This document shows positions 62,874-64,000 of a stretch of DNA of 64,000 bases, piece after piece. The notes under the pieces were generated by a model that was not told the origin of the DNA, searched no databases, and saw only the letters and a list, made by a program, of their open reading frames with translations. Made by a program: the position numbers and the translations under genes. The stretch lies in NCBI RefSeq assembly GCF_900231165.1, contig NZ_LT960614.1:1176550-1240549 (forward strand), given 5' to 3'. Origin of the DNA: Hartmannibacter diazotrophicus. Lineage in GTDB: Bacteria; Pseudomonadota; Alphaproteobacteria; Rhizobiales; Pleomorphomonadaceae. Positions within the stretch are counted from its first letter, which is position 1. Each line of letters starts with the position of its first letter.

Positions 62874-63791
62874 ATGTCCCGTCCCGATCTCAACCTGCTC
62901 ATCGCGCTCGATGTCCTTCTGGAGGAGGGCAGCGTGGCGCGGGCCGCAAGGAGGCTGAGGCTCAGTCCGTCCGCGATGAGCCGCACGCTGGCGCGGCTGC
63001 GGGAGACGACCGGCGATCCGTTGCTCGTCCGAGCCGGGCGGGGCCTCGTGCCGACACCGCGAGCGCTGGAATTGCGCGAGCGCGTCGGTCCGCTGGTGGA
63101 AGGCGCAGAGGCCGTCCTGCGTCCGGTCGAGGCTCTCGACCTCGATCGGCTTCGGCGGACCTTCACCCTCAGGAACCGGGAAGGCTTCGTGGAGAATTTT
63201 GGAGCGGCGCTGATCGCGCGCGTCGGCGAGGAAGCGCCGGGCGTCAGGCTGCGCTTCGTGCCGAAGCCGGACAAGGACAGCAGATCGCTGCGCGATGGCA
63301 GCGTCGACCTGGAGACAGGCGTTGTCACCAGCACGCTGGGGCCGGAAGTGCGCGCGCAGGCCCTGTTTCGCGATCGCTTCGTCGCTGTCGTGCGCGTTGG
63401 ACATCCTTTGTGTTCGGGGGAGATGACGCCCGCCCGCTATGCCGCCGCCCGGCACGTGCTCGTCTCGCGCCGTGGTCTCGACCGGGACGCGGTCGATGAC
63501 GCCCTTGGGTCGCTGGGCCTGAGACGGGAGATCGCGACCGTCGTCGCCGGATATACGGAAGCCCTAGCGCTCGTGCGGGCTACCGATCTGGTCGCCTGCG
63601 TCCCCGACCGCCATACGGAAAACCTGCGCGCTGGCCTTGCCGTCCTGTCCCTGCCGGTTCGGCTGCCGGAGATCACGGTATCGATGCTGTGGCACCCGCG
63701 TCTCGATGCCGACCCAGCCCATCGGTGGCTGCGCGGCTGCGTCCGCGCGGTCTGCAGGCGCGGCGAGGGCGATGCCGCCGGATCCGGCTAA
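62874..63791 (+). CDS. LysR-family transcriptional regulator
   Basis: 305 residues. An N-terminal winged helix-turn-helix (about 5-65; GSVARAARRLRLSPSAMSRTL is typical of LysR proteins, at 62931-62993) followed by the periplasmic-binding-like co-inducer domain (about 95-295). The ATG at 62874 is chosen because the preceding frame is outside the family. Presumed regulator of the divergent MFS gene through the palindromes in between; the inducer is unknown. Confidence 0.92.
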   Translation: MSRPDLNLLIALDVLLEEGSVARAARRLRLSPSAMSRTLARLRETTGDPLLVRAGRGLVPTPRALELRERVGPLVEGAEAVLRPVEALDLDRLRRTFTLRNREGFVENFGAALIARVGEEAPGVRLRFVPKPDKDSRSLRDGSVDLETGVVTSTLGPEVRAQALFRDRFVAVVRVGHPLCSGEMTPARYAAARHVLVSRRGLDRDAVDDALGSLGLRREIATVVAGYTEALALVRATDLVACVPDRHTENLRAGLAVLSLPVRLPEITVSMLWHPRLDADPAHRWLRGCVRAVCRRGEGDAAGSG

Positions 63792-63950
63792 GCATCTTCG
63801 CCGCAAAGCAATGCCTTCCGGTTGGCGGTCAATCCCATTGTGCGATGCAAAACAACAATTTGGCCGAAATGGCCATTCATCGCGTGCCCTTGCTTCCCGA
63901 TGTGCTAAAAGGCCGCAATTGCAGCCCGCGCCAATCAGGGAAAGAAGACG

Positions 63951-64000
63951 ATGGCCAACGAGCGACTGACCGGACCTGAGCTGGACGAAGCCGCGCTTTA
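63951..64000 (+). CDS. Partial CDS, cut by the window end
   Basis: Starts at an ATG preceded by AGGGAAAGAAGACG, an excellent ribosome-binding site. Only about 16 residues are present (MANERLTGPELDEAAL), too few to identify a family. It appears to be the first gene of a new unit, 159 bases after the LysR gene. Confidence 0.6.
   Translation, partial: MANERLTGPELDEAAL

Overview
The window reads as a stretch of core chromosome from a high-GC alphaproteobacterium, most likely of the order Hyphomicrobiales (Rhizobiales). The evidence is the gene set and its order: a CcrM-type GANTC methylase, paired b and b' subunits in the ATP synthase Fo operon, the aa3 oxidase cluster ctaC-ctaD-ctaB-coxF-ctaG-ctaE with DUF983 and SURF1, an LPS-core operon containing DUF4170 and DUF374 proteins, IalB, DUF6101, DUF2093, DUF721 and DUF3329-like small proteins, and a copy of an intergenic palindromic repeat of the kind common in Rhizobiales. 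The genus cannot be fixed from sequence reading alone. No rRNA, tRNA, insertion sequence, prophage or CRISPR array was seen.

Layout. 0.2-11.5 kb is mixed metabolism and RNA modification: an SLC13-type permease, a GT39-like membrane glycosyltransferase, rsmD, an RluB-type pseudouridine synthase, tadA, an isoprenylcysteine-methyltransferase-like protein, a patatin, a fluoroacetate-dehalogenase-family hydrolase, purD, ubiA and a DUF6101 gene. 12-19.7 kb is a plus-strand operon for lipid A/LPS assembly (pmbA, inositol-monophosphatase-like, DUF4170, MsbA-like ABC exporter, DUF374 acyltransferase, waaA, lpxK). 19.8-25.6 kb is a minus-strand run (DUF2093, KefB-type antiporter, HAD, tldD, PPOX flavoprotein, ialB). 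26.1-33.6 kb holds the cytochrome aa3 oxidase and its assembly factors, preceded by a perfect FNR/FixK-type palindrome. 33.7-40.9 kb carries a DISM-PAS-GGDEF-EAL signalling protein and the thrC-M16 peptidase-GNAT operon plus yqgE. 41.3-45.1 kb holds a DsbD-alpha-like protein, a peroxiredoxin, a HAD phosphatase and AMP nucleosidase. 45.4-54.3 kb holds ccrM (with a CtrA-like box), a gene-poor spacer with a candidate sRNA, mutY, DUF721, an orphan secreted protein, dsbA and smc. 54.4-57.5 kb is the ATP synthase Fo operon with a clear sigma-70 promoter and a terminator. 57.5-64 kb has rnhB, a radical SAM gene under a perfect alphaproteobacterial LexA box, a GT2 glycosyltransferase, moaB, a small DUF3329-like membrane protein, and a divergent MFS/LysR pair.

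How the genes work together: the window links energy conversion (aa3 oxidase, Fo of ATP synthase), outer-membrane biogenesis (LPS operon), periplasmic thiol chemistry (DsbA, DsbD-alpha-like protein, peroxiredoxin), and chromosome maintenance (CcrM, SMC, MutY, RNase HII, LexA-linked radical SAM). The most informative signals outside the genes are regulatory: the FNR box before ctaC, the LexA box before the radical SAM gene, the CtrA-like box before ccrM, and a promoter-terminator pair about 200 nt apart that probably defines an unannotated small RNA downstream of mutY. The most interesting protein-level signal is a haloacetate-dehalogenase-type hydrolase with all expected active-site residues and an 11-residue acidic tandem-repeat insert. 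I did not find a convincing wholly new multi-gene system.
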